Shown one piece after another: positions 1-8,631 of a stretch of DNA of 64,000 nucleotides (within the stretch, counting starts at the first letter, position 1; each line of letters opens with the position of its first letter). The notes under the pieces are model-generated. The model had not been told where the DNA came from. It saw only the letters and a list, made by a program, of their open reading frames with translations, and did no database searches. A program made the translations under genes and the position numbers. Source of the stretch: Domibacillus indicus (lineage in GTDB: Bacteria > Bacillota > Bacilli > Bacillales > Domibacillaceae); the NCBI RefSeq assembly GCF_023715895.1, contig NZ_JAMBOO010000015.1, positions 1 through 64,000 of the forward strand. Reading direction: 5' to 3'.

Positions 1-118
1 AGATTTCCCATTACGCAAGTAAGTAAGATCCCTTGAAGATGACGAGGTAGATAGGTTCGAGGTGGAAGTGCGGCGACGCATGGAGCTGACGAATACTAAT
101 CGATCGAGGACTTAATCA
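1..118 (+). rRNA. 23S rRNA, 3' end (partial)
   Basis: The first ~118 bases match the conserved 3' end of bacillar 23S rRNA, including the segment that reads GACGAATACTAATCGATCGAGGACTTAA near 88-115 (given here only as a landmark). The gene begins before the window. A 5S gene follows after a ~75 base spacer, the normal 23S-5S order. The exact 3' end is estimated from the usual position just after the GAGGACTTAA motif. Confidence 0.95.
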
Positions 119-195
119 AGATTAACATGGCACGGTATGCCGTTACTTTACAGAGATTATCCAGTTTTGAAGGAACAATTTTGTTCCATATATAG

Positions 196-311
196 TCTGG
201 TGGCAATAGCGAAGAGGTCACACCCGTTCCCATCCCGAACACGGCCGTTAAGCTCTTCAGCGCCTATGGTAGTTGGGGGTTTCCCCCTGTGAGAGCAGGA
301 CGCCGCCAGGC
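196..311 (+). rRNA. 5S rRNA
   Basis: A complete Bacillus-type 5S rRNA of about 116 bases. It begins TCTGGTGGC and ends GCCGCCAGGC; these two ends pair to form helix I. The internal CCCGAACACG segment typical of 5S is present. It is the last gene of this rRNA operon; no tRNA follows before the terminator. A diverged second copy with the same upstream spacer lies at 51976-52090. Confidence 0.96.
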
Positions 312-320
312 AAACAGTGA

Positions 321-346
321 GGACAGCAAAAGCTGTCCTTTTTTGT
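321..346 (+). terminator. rRNA operon terminator
   Basis: The stem GGACAGC / GCTGTCC with an AAAA loop is followed directly by a run of Ts. It sits 10 bases after the 5S gene. Confidence 0.9.
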
Positions 347-623
347 ATTTTGTATAGGAATTGGTTTGCTGCTTCTTGTTTTAAGATTGGAAAATTAAAT
401 ATATTCATGATTTATATTTGTGATTTCAGAGACCGGTGTGTACGGCCTGTTATACTGTTTAGGCAGAAGGTATTTTCTTTAAAATATAACTGGGCAATGC
501 AGTTGACCAAAGTGTCGGAGCATGCAACACTGCTGTAGGATTAACTGTGGAATCTAAGGGTAATACTATTGTTATCGAAACTTTTTTACATAATAAGTGG
601 TATTTTAGAAAGGGGAGAGATGA

Positions 624-1397
624 ATGGAGTCAATCTGGCTAGAGTATGCTTGGGCATTGTTAATCCTAATTGGATTAGAAGGATTGTTATCGGCTGATAA
701 TGCCCTTGTATTAGCGGTTATAGCCAAGCATTTACCTGAAGATCAGAAAAAAAAGGCTATAAGTTACGGAATTATCATGGCTTTCTTTTTCCGATTTGCT
801 GCACTTTTTGCCATTTCTTTTATCGCAAACGTCTGGCAGGTACAAGCGATAGGAGCAGCTTATCTTCTTTACTTGGGCTTAAAGCATGTCATTCAGGCCC
901 GGTTCGGGAAGAAAAATGAGAATATTCGTGAGGAAGTTAAAGAGGAAGCCGCAGGGAAAGGTTTTTGGCCTACTGTTGGGAAGATTGGTTTAGCCGATCT
1001 TGCTTTTGCCATTGACTCGATTCTTGCTGCAGTTGCTCTAGCCCTCGGCCTTCCAGATTCGCCGCTCGGTGAATTCGGCGGGATGGATGGAGGTAAGTTT
1101 ATTGTTGTTCTTCTTGGAGGGATTGCTGGCCTGATTTTGATTAAGTATGCAGCAACCTGGTTTGTGCGGCTTCTCGATCAACGTCCAGCATTGGAAACAA
1201 CCGCCTATGCAATTGTTGCCTGGGTCGGTGTCAAGCTTGCTGTCATTACTCTTGCCCATGAGGATATTGGTGTCTTAGACCATGATTTTCCACACAGTAC
1301 CGCTTGGACGCTGGTCTTCTACGGAGTATTAGTTGGTATTGCTCTGCTTGGCTGGTTTGCACCCGCCAATAAGTCATTAGAAAAAGAGGATCTATAA
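624..1397 (+). CDS. TerC/YkoY-family integral membrane protein
   Basis: A 257-residue, multi-pass membrane protein of the TerC family, whose members are linked to metal handling, notably Mn(II) efflux or metalation of exported proteins. Two acidic signature motifs are visible inside membrane segments: SADNALVLA near residue 24 and ADLAFAIDSILA near residue 124. These are the family's presumed metal-binding sites. The ATG is preceded by AAAGGGGAGA, a strong ribosome binding site. The gene stands alone between the rRNA terminator and its own terminator at 1549. The 280-base upstream region was checked for the Mn-sensing yybP-ykoY riboswitch and no recognisable core was seen. The actual substrate is not shown by the sequence. 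Confidence 0.88.
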   Translation: MESIWLEYAWALLILIGLEGLLSADNALVLAVIAKHLPEDQKKKAISYGIIMAFFFRFAALFAISFIANVWQVQAIGAAYLLYLGLKHVIQARFGKKNENIREEVKEEAAGKGFWPTVGKIGLADLAFAIDSILAAVALALGLPDSPLGEFGGMDGGKFIVVLLGGIAGLILIKYAATWFVRLLDQRPALETTAYAIVAWVGVKLAVITLAHEDIGVLDHDFPHSTAWTLVFYGVLVGIALLGWFAPANKSLEKEDL

Positions 1398-1548
1398 AAG
1401 GTAAAAAAAGAAAAGGTGACAGTGAGTATAAGAACAGACGGGACTTTTATGAAAGATGAGCAGCTTACTATTCATTACTATTCATCTATTATAAAACTTG
1501 ACTTTCTAGTACATGAGAGATATTATGTTGCGTTCGGGATAACCCAAT

Positions 1549-1595
1549 AAAACAAGCGCTATCCTTTGAAAGACAAGGAATGGCGCTTGTTTTAG
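1549..1595 (+). terminator. terminator downstream of terC-like gene
   Basis: AACAAGCGC pairs with GCGCTTGTT across an inner imperfect stem and is followed by TTTTA. It lies 150 bases after the terC-like stop codon; no gene is visible in between. Confidence 0.75.
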
Positions 1596-1678
1596 TTAGA
1601 AGAAGAAGTTTCAACGTTACATATTGAATAATATATTCACGTTGAACGCGACATAACGAATAAAATAGGAGGGTCTTT

Positions 1679-1797
1679 TTGGCAGCAAAGCAAGGATAAA
1701 ATACGGTTGATCCGATTCGAGACCCGGAACAAATCCGGGCAATGAAAGAATATCTGCGAATTAAAGAGAAAAAAACAGAGAAAATCCTGTTATGTTA
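1679..1797 (+). pseudogene. tyrosine recombinase (integrase) N-terminal fragment
   Basis: After a GGAGG site at about 1669, a TTG codon opens a frame reading L-A-A-K-Q-G, then a TAA stop, then NTVDPIRDPEQIRAMKEYLR and a further short run before a second stop. This resembles the N-terminus of small XerC/D-like phage integrases in Bacillus, recognised from memory. An AAA-to-TAA change explains the first stop, and the catalytic region is entirely absent. It is read as the start of a lost integrase that belongs with the phage-like gene just downstream. Confidence is moderate because only about 35 codons remain. Confidence 0.6.
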
Positions 1798-2153
1798 ATG
1801 GATGTTCCAAAAATCAAGTCTGCACAAGATGCGGTAGAGCTTGCTGCGGAAATTGAGCGCATGGAGTCGTCACTAAAGATGCTGAAATCAGAGCTGAAAA
1901 GGTTTGTGGACCAAAACGGTGCGGTTGAAACAGCAGACAAAGTGTGGACTTACAAAGTGGCGGTCTCTTGGGAGTTTCATGAGTATGGCCTGAGAAACAT
2001 GGAAGACCAGCTGGCGGTTGAAGGTATAAATCCTTGGAAAGTCACGATGATCTCCGCGGCAAACCTGAAAAAATCGGCTGGGGTAAAGAGGTGCTGCGCC
2101 AATTTGGTCAAAAAAAGAGAAGAAACGCTTTTCGTCTCAAAACAGATAAATAG
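1792..2153 (+). pseudogene. phage-like hypothetical protein, frameshifted near C-terminus
   Basis: The open frame from 1792 gives a 123-residue product whose first ~90 residues look natural: a helical, charged region, then DKVWTYKVAVSWEFHEYGL. After a run of six As at 2069-2074 the frame becomes odd, rich in Cys and Arg. Restoring one A gives K-I-G-W-G-K-E-V-L-R-Q-F-G-Q and a stop at 2151-2153, which fits the family's style much better. I therefore read this as a one-base deletion in a homopolymer. The gene resembles small proteins of Bacillus prophages; no function is assigned. It follows the integrase fragment and is likely part of the same prophage remnant. Confidence 0.6.
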
Positions 2154-2233
2154 TGGTAAGTGATAGTGTAGCATATCCAAAATAAGCCCCTCTACGATAA
2201 GCTTATATAACTTACTATTAATTATTATAACAA

Positions 2234-2277
2234 ACTTTGTTTAGCTACTAGACAAACAAAGTAACCCCTGCTATACT
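2234..2277 (+). promoter_or_regulatory. xylF promoter with XylR operator
   Basis: ACTTTGTTT at 2234-2242 and AAACAAAGT at 2254-2262 form a perfect inverted repeat with 11 bases between the arms, the geometry of the Bacillus XylR operator. It overlaps a -35 box TAGACA (2249-2254) that is 17 bases from a -10 box TATACT (2272-2277). A repressor bound there would block RNA polymerase on the xylFGH operon. Confidence 0.85.
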
Positions 2278-2335
2278 CAATTCCAAGATTAAGAGTATTC
2301 AAATTCTTAACTAATAAAAAAAGGGGGGCAAGCAG

Positions 2336-3418
2336 ATGAATAAATGTAAGGGGTTTCTAAACGTTTTAATGGTATCGTTACTAGTATTTATCCTGGCAGC
2401 CTGCGGGCAAGATGCAGGAAAAAATGTAAGCGGTAGCGATTCAGAGCAAGCTGATAAGGAGATTAGAATTGGTCTTTCTGTATCTGACTTATCTTTAGAA
2501 AGATGGCAACATGACAGAGATATATTTGTTAAGAAGGCTGAAGAAATTGGTTCTAAAGTCTTAGTTCAATCTGCAGATGGTGATGAAGCAAAACAATTGT
2601 CACAAATTCAAAATATGCTTTCACAGGGAATTGATGTACTTGTTATTATTCCTATAAACTCTGATTCTTTAACACCGGTTGTCGATCAAGCAAAAGCGGA
2701 AGGTATTCCAGTATTGGCATACGATCGTTTAATCAATAATTCAGAAATAGATGCATATGTTTCCTTCGATAATATACGCGTTGGAGAAATGCAGGCAGAA
2801 TACTTGGTAAATAAAGTTCCCAAAGGTAAATACTTTTTAATGGGTGGATCACCGACGGATAACAATGCAAAGATGTTTAGGGAAGGACAAATGAACGTTA
2901 TCCAGCCTCTGGTAGATAAAGGTGACATTGAAATTGTAGGGGATCAATGGGCAAAGAACTGGGAAGCAAACGAAGCACTCAAAATAATGGAGAATGCGCT
3001 TACAGCTAATAAAAACCAAATTGATGCTGTTGTTGCTTCTAATGACAATACGGCTGGTGGCGCCATTCAAGCATTGTCAGGCCAAAACTTAGATGGAAAG
3101 GTAGCGGTTTCTGGGCAAGATGCTGACATTACAGGTGTCCAACGTATTGCAGAAGGTACACAATCAATGACAGTTTATAAGCCAATTAAAACTATTGCAG
3201 AAATGAGTGCAGAAGTCGCGGTTAAACTTGCGAAGGGTGAGAGTGTTCAAGCTGGGGGCTCTGTTAATAATGGGAAAATAGATGTGCCATTCATCAAACT
3301 AGATCCAATTATGGTAGGTAAAGAAAATATTGTTGATACTATTATAAAAGATGGTTTCCATTCCTATGATGAGATTTACAAAAATGTCCCTGAGAATGAG
3401 CGTCCACCGCGTCCATAA
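2336..3418 (+). CDS. xylF: D-xylose ABC transporter, substrate-binding lipoprotein
   Basis: A 360-residue periplasmic-binding-protein-like lipoprotein of the XylF/ChvE/RbsB fold. A signal peptide ends in the lipobox LAAC, with the lipidated Cys at residue 23, so the protein is anchored outside the membrane. The mature part starts with the typical IRIGLSVSDLSLERWQHDRD strand-helix and contains AVVASNDNTAGGAIQAL, characteristic of xylose-binding proteins. It delivers xylose to XylGH, whose genes follow at once. The ribosome binding site AAGGGGGG lies just before the ATG. An XylR operator controls the promoter at 2234-2277. Confidence 0.93.
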   Translation: MNKCKGFLNVLMVSLLVFILAACGQDAGKNVSGSDSEQADKEIRIGLSVSDLSLERWQHDRDIFVKKAEEIGSKVLVQSADGDEAKQLSQIQNMLSQGIDVLVIIPINSDSLTPVVDQAKAEGIPVLAYDRLINNSEIDAYVSFDNIRVGEMQAEYLVNKVPKGKYFLMGGSPTDNNAKMFREGQMNVIQPLVDKGDIEIVGDQWAKNWEANEALKIMENALTANKNQIDAVVASNDNTAGGAIQALSGQNLDGKVAVSGQDADITGVQRIAEGTQSMTVYKPIKTIAEMSAEVAVKLAKGESVQAGGSVNNGKIDVPFIKLDPIMVGKENIVDTIIKDGFHSYDEIYKNVPENERPPRP

Positions 3419-3438
3419 AAATAAGAGCTGAACAGGAT

Positions 3439-3457
3439 TAGGGGGGGAAGCCCCCTA
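3439..3457 (+). promoter_or_regulatory. hairpin between xylF and xylG
   Basis: TAGGGGG and CCCCCTA form a strong GC stem between the xylF stop and the xylG ribosome binding site. There is no T run, so it is less likely a full terminator. Such hairpins in binding-protein operons often protect the upstream message and raise the amount of binding protein relative to the ATPase; that role is inferred here. Confidence 0.6.
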
Positions 3458-3485
3458 TTCTTAATAAGATAAGGAGGCCATCAAC

Positions 3486-5024
3486 ATGGATACTTTCGCA
3501 CTTCAAATGAAGGGTATTACAAAAACCTTTCCTGGTGTAAAAGCATTAGATAACGTGACTTTTTCTGTACGTAAAGGGGAAATCCATGCATTGTGTGGTG
3601 AAAACGGGGCTGGGAAATCAACGTTAATGAAAATTTTAAGTGGTGTATATCCAGTGGGTACATACAGTGGCCAGATCTTAATTAACGGAGAGGCCGCGTT
3701 CTTTAAATCCATAAAAGAATCTAGACAAGCCGGCGTATCCATTATTTATCAAGAACTTGCACTTGTGGAGGAAATGACAGTCGCGGAAAACCTCTTTCTT
3801 AGTCATGACCTTATGAGACAAAAAGTGATTAATTGGAACAAGATAAATGCGGAAGCACAGAAGTGGCTTAGCAACATTGGATTAAATATTGATCCACAAA
3901 CAAAGGTTGGTGATTTAACAGTAGGAAAACAACAGTTAATCGAGATTGCGAAGGCTCTCACTAATAAAACAGATATTTTAATTTTAGATGAACCCACTGC
4001 TGCATTAACAGAGAGTGATGTTGAGATCTTAATAGGACTCTTAAAAGATTTGAGGTCAAAAGGTGTTACGTGTATTTATATCTCTCACAAACTTGGAGAA
4101 GTTATGACACTAGCTGATACCGTAACGATCTTGCGTGACGGGCAAACAATCAGCACGGATCCAATTAAAGAGCTTTCAGAGGATAAAATAGTAACAAAAA
4201 TGGTTGGAAGGGAACTGACGGAGCTTTTCCCTTATAAGGCTCGGCCGATAGGGAAACCAATCTTACAAGTAGAGAACTATTCTTCTTTTGAAGCACATAG
4301 TGGAAAATCAATCATAAAAAATGTGTCCTTTACATTGAAAAAAGGGGAAATTCTCGGGTTTTCTGGCTTGATGGGTGCTGGAAGAAGTGAACTATTCACC
4401 AGCCTGTTTGGAGGGCTTAAAGAGAAAAAGCAAGGCAAAGTGATTATTGACGGAAAAGAAACAAATATTCAAAAGCCGGCCGATGCCATTCAGGAAGGCT
4501 TAGCCTATGTTTCAGAAGATCGAAAAAGATACGGTCTTATCCTGGGGATGGACATTGCAAAAAACTCGACGCTTGTTGCGTTAAACAAAGTCATGAAGTT
4601 CAACATTATTGACGATGCGCTGGAAGTAAAGCGTGCAGATGAGATTACAAGAAAAATGAAATTAAAAGCCCCTAACCTTGAAACCAAGGTTGGTCAGTTG
4701 AGTGGAGGTAATCAGCAAAAGGTTGTCCTCAGCAAATGGATATTAAATAACCCCAAAGTCCTTATTTTAGATGAACCAACAAGGGGCATTGACGTAGGTG
4801 CAAAATATGAAATCTATAAAATTATTAATGAACTTGCAGAGCAAGGGGTTGGAATTGTCATTATATCCTCTGAATTGCCAGAAGTTCTTGGAATGTCAGA
4901 CCGAATATTAGTCATGACAGAAGGAAGTATTAGTGGTGAATTTACAAGGAAAGAAGCCACACAGGAAAAAATAATGGCATGTGCCACAGGAGGGAAGATT
5001 CGTGAACAATCCATTGCCTACTAA
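3486..5024 (+). CDS. xylG: D-xylose ABC transporter, tandem ATP-binding protein
   Basis: A 512-residue protein with two ABC domains, as usual for the ribose/xylose class. Domain 1 has Walker A GENGAGKST near residue 39 and Walker B ILILDEPTAAL; its signature is the reduced TVGKQQ form. Domain 2 has a degenerate Walker A (GLMGAGRSE), a normal signature LSGGNQQKV and Walker B VLILDEPTRGID. This pattern, one degenerate site per protein, is normal for the class. The ATG follows GGAGG by 7 bases. The end overlaps the start of xylH by 23 bases, indicating translational coupling. Confidence 0.94.
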   Translation: MDTFALQMKGITKTFPGVKALDNVTFSVRKGEIHALCGENGAGKSTLMKILSGVYPVGTYSGQILINGEAAFFKSIKESRQAGVSIIYQELALVEEMTVAENLFLSHDLMRQKVINWNKINAEAQKWLSNIGLNIDPQTKVGDLTVGKQQLIEIAKALTNKTDILILDEPTAALTESDVEILIGLLKDLRSKGVTCIYISHKLGEVMTLADTVTILRDGQTISTDPIKELSEDKIVTKMVGRELTELFPYKARPIGKPILQVENYSSFEAHSGKSIIKNVSFTLKKGEILGFSGLMGAGRSELFTSLFGGLKEKKQGKVIIDGKETNIQKPADAIQEGLAYVSEDRKRYGLILGMDIAKNSTLVALNKVMKFNIIDDALEVKRADEITRKMKLKAPNLETKVGQLSGGNQQKVVLSKWILNNPKVLILDEPTRGIDVGAKYEIYKIINELAEQGVGIVIISSELPEVLGMSDRILVMTEGSISGEFTRKEATQEKIMACATGGKIREQSIAY

Positions 5025-6171
5025 TACGAATGTAATTCCAAAAGAAAATAAAAAACTGAGTTTTAAACTTGATTTTCAAGCCTATACATTGATCATTGCC
5101 CTCGTTTTAATTGCACTCATTTTTGGGTTTTTTACAAATGGTGAATTTTTATCCTCCCGTAATCTATCAAATTTGTTCACACAGATGGCTGTGGTCGCTG
5201 TCCTTGCAATTGGAATGACTCTTATTATTGTCGCCGGACATATTGATTTATCTATTGGATCTTTAGTGGGTTTAACGGGTGGAATCACAGCGATTCTCCA
5301 AGTTTGGTTTGGAATGAATACAGTTGTTGTTGTCATTGTTGCCATTGCAGCTGGTGCTCTCGTAGGTTTATGGCAAGGCTGGTGGGTTGCCTATCGTGCT
5401 GTGCCCGCTTTTATTGTGACACTGGGTGGCATGTTGATTTTTCGTGGGATTTTAATTGGAATTAGTGAAGGACAGACAATTGCTCCGTTGAATGACAGCT
5501 TTAAACTCATTGGAAACAGTTACTTACCATACAGTATAGGTTATATTATTGCCGCTGTCAGTGTTGTCCTTCTTTTTGTGTCAACCGCACGTATGAGAGC
5601 GAAACGCCAAAGCATGGGCTTAGCCGTTCCGTCTACTATTGTTGATTATGGTAGAGTCACAGTTTATTCCTTTTTTACTCTATTAATTACTTATATGCTA
5701 AATCGTTATTTGGGAATCCCTATTTCAATGTTGATTGCTGTTTCATTTGCTGGATTGTTCCTTTTTGTATCTCTGAAAACGTCTTTCGGACGATATGTTT
5801 ATGCGATCGGCGGTAACGCTGAAGCTGCAGCGCTCTCAGGGATTAACATTAAACGAAATGTATTGTACGTCTTTATCTTAATGGGCGCACTAGCAGGAGT
5901 AGCAGGAGTGCTTTTAACAAGCAGATTAAATGCGGCAACGGTGAGTGCCGGTAACATGCTTGAATTAGATGTAATTGCCGCCTGTGTAATCGGTGGAACA
6001 AGTTTAATGGGTGGAAAAGGGAAAATTATGGGTGCGATTATTGGTGCACTTATCATGGCTAGTATTGATAACGGAATGAGCATGATGAATATTGAGACGT
6101 TTTGGCAATACATCGTTAAAGGCTCTATTTTAATTTTTGCTGTGTGGCTTGACATTTCAAGCAAAAAATAA
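5002..6171 (+). CDS. xylH: D-xylose ABC transporter, permease
   Basis: The membrane channel of the xylose importer, 389 residues from the chosen start, with about ten hydrophobic segments and the family motif GHIDLSIGSLVGLTGG near residue 77. The chosen start is GTG at 5002, because AGGAGGGA lies 7 bases upstream; an in-frame GTG at 4981 lacks a site. It overlaps the end of xylG. The cytoplasmic loop around RMRAKRQSMGL and the late IGGTSLMGGKGKIMGAIIGAL region are typical of XylH/RbsC. It is the last gene of the xylFGH operon. Confidence 0.93.
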   Translation: MNNPLPTNTNVIPKENKKLSFKLDFQAYTLIIALVLIALIFGFFTNGEFLSSRNLSNLFTQMAVVAVLAIGMTLIIVAGHIDLSIGSLVGLTGGITAILQVWFGMNTVVVVIVAIAAGALVGLWQGWWVAYRAVPAFIVTLGGMLIFRGILIGISEGQTIAPLNDSFKLIGNSYLPYSIGYIIAAVSVVLLFVSTARMRAKRQSMGLAVPSTIVDYGRVTVYSFFTLLITYMLNRYLGIPISMLIAVSFAGLFLFVSLKTSFGRYVYAIGGNAEAAALSGINIKRNVLYVFILMGALAGVAGVLLTSRLNAATVSAGNMLELDVIAACVIGGTSLMGGKGKIMGAIIGALIMASIDNGMSMMNIETFWQYIVKGSILIFAVWLDISSKK

Positions 6172-6298
6172 TAATCATTGTAAATTTTAAAAAATATAAG
6201 CTGCTATTAGTAGCAATATTTCATTCATACCAATAATCAAGCCTAGAATGAAAAAATAAAAAAGCCCAAGTGATTGGTCATATAATGTACCAAAGATT
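6172..6298. other. short spacer after xylH
   Basis: AT-rich spacer. No convincing T-tailed hairpin was seen, so transcription from xylFGH may read on into the downstream dehydrogenase cluster. Confidence 0.4.
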
Positions 6299-6400
6299 AT
6301 GGCTTCACTGACAATGACCAGCTTGCCGCTGCTACTTGTTTATTTCTTCGCGCAAGAAAAAATTGTAAAAGGTGTGGCTGCAGGTTCCGTAAAAGGATAA
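6299..6400 (+). pseudogene. fossil C-terminus of a MalG/AraQ-type sugar ABC permease
   Basis: An uninterrupted 33-codon frame ends in the residues KIVKGVAAGSVKG and a stop. This closely matches the C-terminus of the permease encoded at 26660-27562 (KIVEGMAAGSVKG) and is the hallmark end of this permease class. Only the last transmembrane segment (LTMTSLPLLLVYFFAQE) and the tail are left; nothing resembling the rest is present upstream. The gene appears to have been removed by a deletion ending here, and probably once headed the dehydrogenase cluster. Confidence 0.8.
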
Positions 6401-6432
6401 TATTGATTTCATTTTAGAAAGAAGGAAAAGAA

Positions 6433-7551
6433 ATGAAAAAAGTGCGTGTAGGATTAATTGGATGTGGATTCATCAGCGGCATTTACCTTGAAAATGCCAA
6501 AAAGTTTAATTTTTATGATATCACAGCATGTGCAGATTTAGATTTAAGCCGGGCGAAAGCAACTGCTGAAAAGCATAATATTGAAAAAGCCTATTCACCA
6601 GAAGAATTGATCCAGGACCCGGATATCGATCTTGTTCTAAACTTGACAATTCCGGCTGCTCATGCCGATATTGCTGTTCAGGCATTAAAAGCCGGCAAGC
6701 ATGTATACAGTGAAAAACCGCTTGCTGTAACACGTGAAGAAGGACAAGCCATTCAGGAAGCTGCAAAAGAAAGCGGCTGCTACGTCGGAAATGCGCCGGA
6801 TACATTTTTAGGCGGAGGCATTCAAACCGCGCGCAAGTTAATTGAAGATGGCTGGATCGGGCGACCTGTATCTGCAACCGCTTTTATGATGAATCATGGC
6901 CACGAGCATTGGCATCCAGATCCAGGCTTTTACTATCAAAAAGGCGGCGGCCCGATGTTTGATATGGGACCTTACTATATTACAGCGCTTATTTCAATGA
7001 TGGGTCCTGTGAAGCGGGTGACAGGCGCTGCAAGCGTGACATTCCCGGAACGGACCATTTTAAGCGAGCCAAAGTATGGAGAAAAAATCCAAGTCAATAC
7101 GCCTACACAAATTAACGGTATTATGGAGTTCCATCAAGGAGCCGTCGCTTCGATTATTACAAGCTTTGATACGTGGCATCATAATTTGCCGTACATTGAA
7201 GTGTACGGAGACGAGGGCAGTCTTGTCGTGCCAGACCCGAATACATTTGGCGGCCCTGTGCGGGTACGCCGAAAAGGGCAGGAACAGTGGTCAGACATTC
7301 CGCTGACACATGGTTTTTCAGAAAACAGCCGGGGCATTGGCCTTTCGGAAATGGCGTATGCCATTTTAGAAGGCCGCTCACCAAGAGCAAGCGGCGATCT
7401 TGCTTACCACGTACTTGATATTATGCATGGGTTTCATGACGCTGCCGAACAAGGAAAGCATTATGAATTGAGCAGTACATGTGACCAGCCAGCTCCGCTT
7501 CCAACAGGCATTGACCAGGATAATTTTCATGATCTCATGTCAGGAAAATAA
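6433..7551 (+). CDS. Gfo/Idh/MocA-family sugar oxidoreductase
   Basis: A 372-residue NAD(P)-dependent oxidoreductase. An N-terminal Rossmann fold shows VGLIGCGFISGIYLENAKKF, and the family's conserved EKP motif appears as YSEKPLAV near residue 95. The rest forms the GFO/IDH/MocA C-terminal sheet domain, with a likely active site histidine in the MNHGHEHWHPDPGFYYQ region. Substrates of such enzymes are sugars, inositols or their acids; the substrate is not known here. It heads a four-gene cluster with tight spacing (12, 24 and 26 bases), preceded by GAAAGAAGGA. The cluster lacks a visible XylR operator. Confidence 0.85.
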   Translation: MKKVRVGLIGCGFISGIYLENAKKFNFYDITACADLDLSRAKATAEKHNIEKAYSPEELIQDPDIDLVLNLTIPAAHADIAVQALKAGKHVYSEKPLAVTREEGQAIQEAAKESGCYVGNAPDTFLGGGIQTARKLIEDGWIGRPVSATAFMMNHGHEHWHPDPGFYYQKGGGPMFDMGPYYITALISMMGPVKRVTGAASVTFPERTILSEPKYGEKIQVNTPTQINGIMEFHQGAVASIITSFDTWHHNLPYIEVYGDEGSLVVPDPNTFGGPVRVRRKGQEQWSDIPLTHGFSENSRGIGLSEMAYAILEGRSPRASGDLAYHVLDIMHGFHDAAEQGKHYELSSTCDQPAPLPTGIDQDNFHDLMSGK

Positions 7552-7563
7552 GGAGGAATCGCT

Positions 7564-8607
7564 ATGCAGTCAGCCGTATTGCAGAAAACAAAAGAAATTG
7601 ATTTGCAGGAACAGAGCATTCCAGTTCCTGCTGACAATGAAGTCCTGATTAAAGTAAAAGCAGTTGGCTTATGCGGATCGGATATTCATTATTACGAACA
7701 TGGGAAAATCGGCGACTTTATCGTGGAAAAGCCGATTATTTTAGGCCATGAAGTGTCGGGGGAAATTGCAGAGCTTGGAAAGGATGTCCAGGGTCTTCAA
7801 AAAGGCCAGCGGGTTGCCATTGAACCCAGTAAAACATGCGATACATGCATTCATTGCCAAAGCGGGCGCTACAATCTTTGCAAGAAAGTGGAGTTTTTAG
7901 CAACGCCCCCATATGACGGTGCCTTCTGCCAGTACATTGTGATGCGCAGCGACCTTGTATTTCCAATTCCAGATGAAATGAGTGACGAAACGGGTGCATT
8001 AATTGAGCCATTTTCTGTCGGCCTTCATGCTTGCAGCCGGGGAGAAGTAAAGGCCGGTGATTCGGTGCTTATTTTAGGAATGGGCCCTATTGGCTTGCTG
8101 ACGGCTGCAGCAGCAAAAATGAGCGGCGCAGGACTAATTATTGGCGTTGATTTGGAACAGGCACGGCTGGATAAAGCAAAAGAGCTAGGTGCAGATGAGG
8201 TGATTAATGTAAAAACCGAATCGTTTGAGGAAAAGATCTCGGAGTATACAAATGGACTCGGCGTGGATGTGGCGATTGAAACAGCCGGAAGCCCGGCAGC
8301 ATTAAAGAGTATGATTTCAGGAGTGCGCCGTGGCGGCAAAGCAGTGATCGTTGGGATGTCTTCCGAGGATGAAGCGCCGCTTAACATTGCCCAAATCATT
8401 AGCAAAGAAATTGATATAAGAGGGGTATTTCGTTATCACCATACATACCCAAAAGCGATTCAGCTGTTATCAGAAAGCAAGATTGATATCGAGAAAATTA
8501 TAACAGATTATTATGATTCGCTTAATGAAATAGAGGCAGCGTTTAAAAAAGCTATTCAAGATAAGAAAAATACACTGAAAATTATGATTTATCCGAATGG
8601 ACGCTAA
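7564..8607 (+). CDS. zinc-dependent polyol (sorbitol/xylitol type) dehydrogenase
   Basis: A 347-residue medium-chain dehydrogenase of the L-iditol/sorbitol/xylitol dehydrogenase group. The catalytic zinc region has CGSDIHYYEHG and GHEVSGEI, the structural zinc loop has four cysteines (CDTCIHCQSGRYNLC), and the NAD site is GMGPIGLLTAAAAK followed by GVDLEQ, whose acidic residue favours NAD. It would interconvert a polyol and a ketose in the cytoplasm. A GGAGG site lies directly before the ATG. Beside xylose genes, xylitol/xylulose is a reasonable substrate pair, but a ketosugar linked to the flanking Gfo/Idh/MocA enzymes is equally possible. Confidence 0.85.
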   Translation: MQSAVLQKTKEIDLQEQSIPVPADNEVLIKVKAVGLCGSDIHYYEHGKIGDFIVEKPIILGHEVSGEIAELGKDVQGLQKGQRVAIEPSKTCDTCIHCQSGRYNLCKKVEFLATPPYDGAFCQYIVMRSDLVFPIPDEMSDETGALIEPFSVGLHACSRGEVKAGDSVLILGMGPIGLLTAAAAKMSGAGLIIGVDLEQARLDKAKELGADEVINVKTESFEEKISEYTNGLGVDVAIETAGSPAALKSMISGVRRGGKAVIVGMSSEDEAPLNIAQIISKEIDIRGVFRYHHTYPKAIQLLSESKIDIEKIITDYYDSLNEIEAAFKKAIQDKKNTLKIMIYPNGR

Positions 8608-8631
8608 TAAAAAGAGGGAGGGTATTCGTCA

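Noticed and set aside
317-538. 73-codon frame after the 5S gene
   Set aside because: It begins inside the rRNA terminator, has no ribosome binding site and an unnatural composition.
347-623. Possible yybP-ykoY Mn riboswitch before the terC-like gene
   Set aside because: The family suggests one, but the conserved loop sequences and paired stems were not found; GGGGAGA before the start is simply the ribosome binding site.
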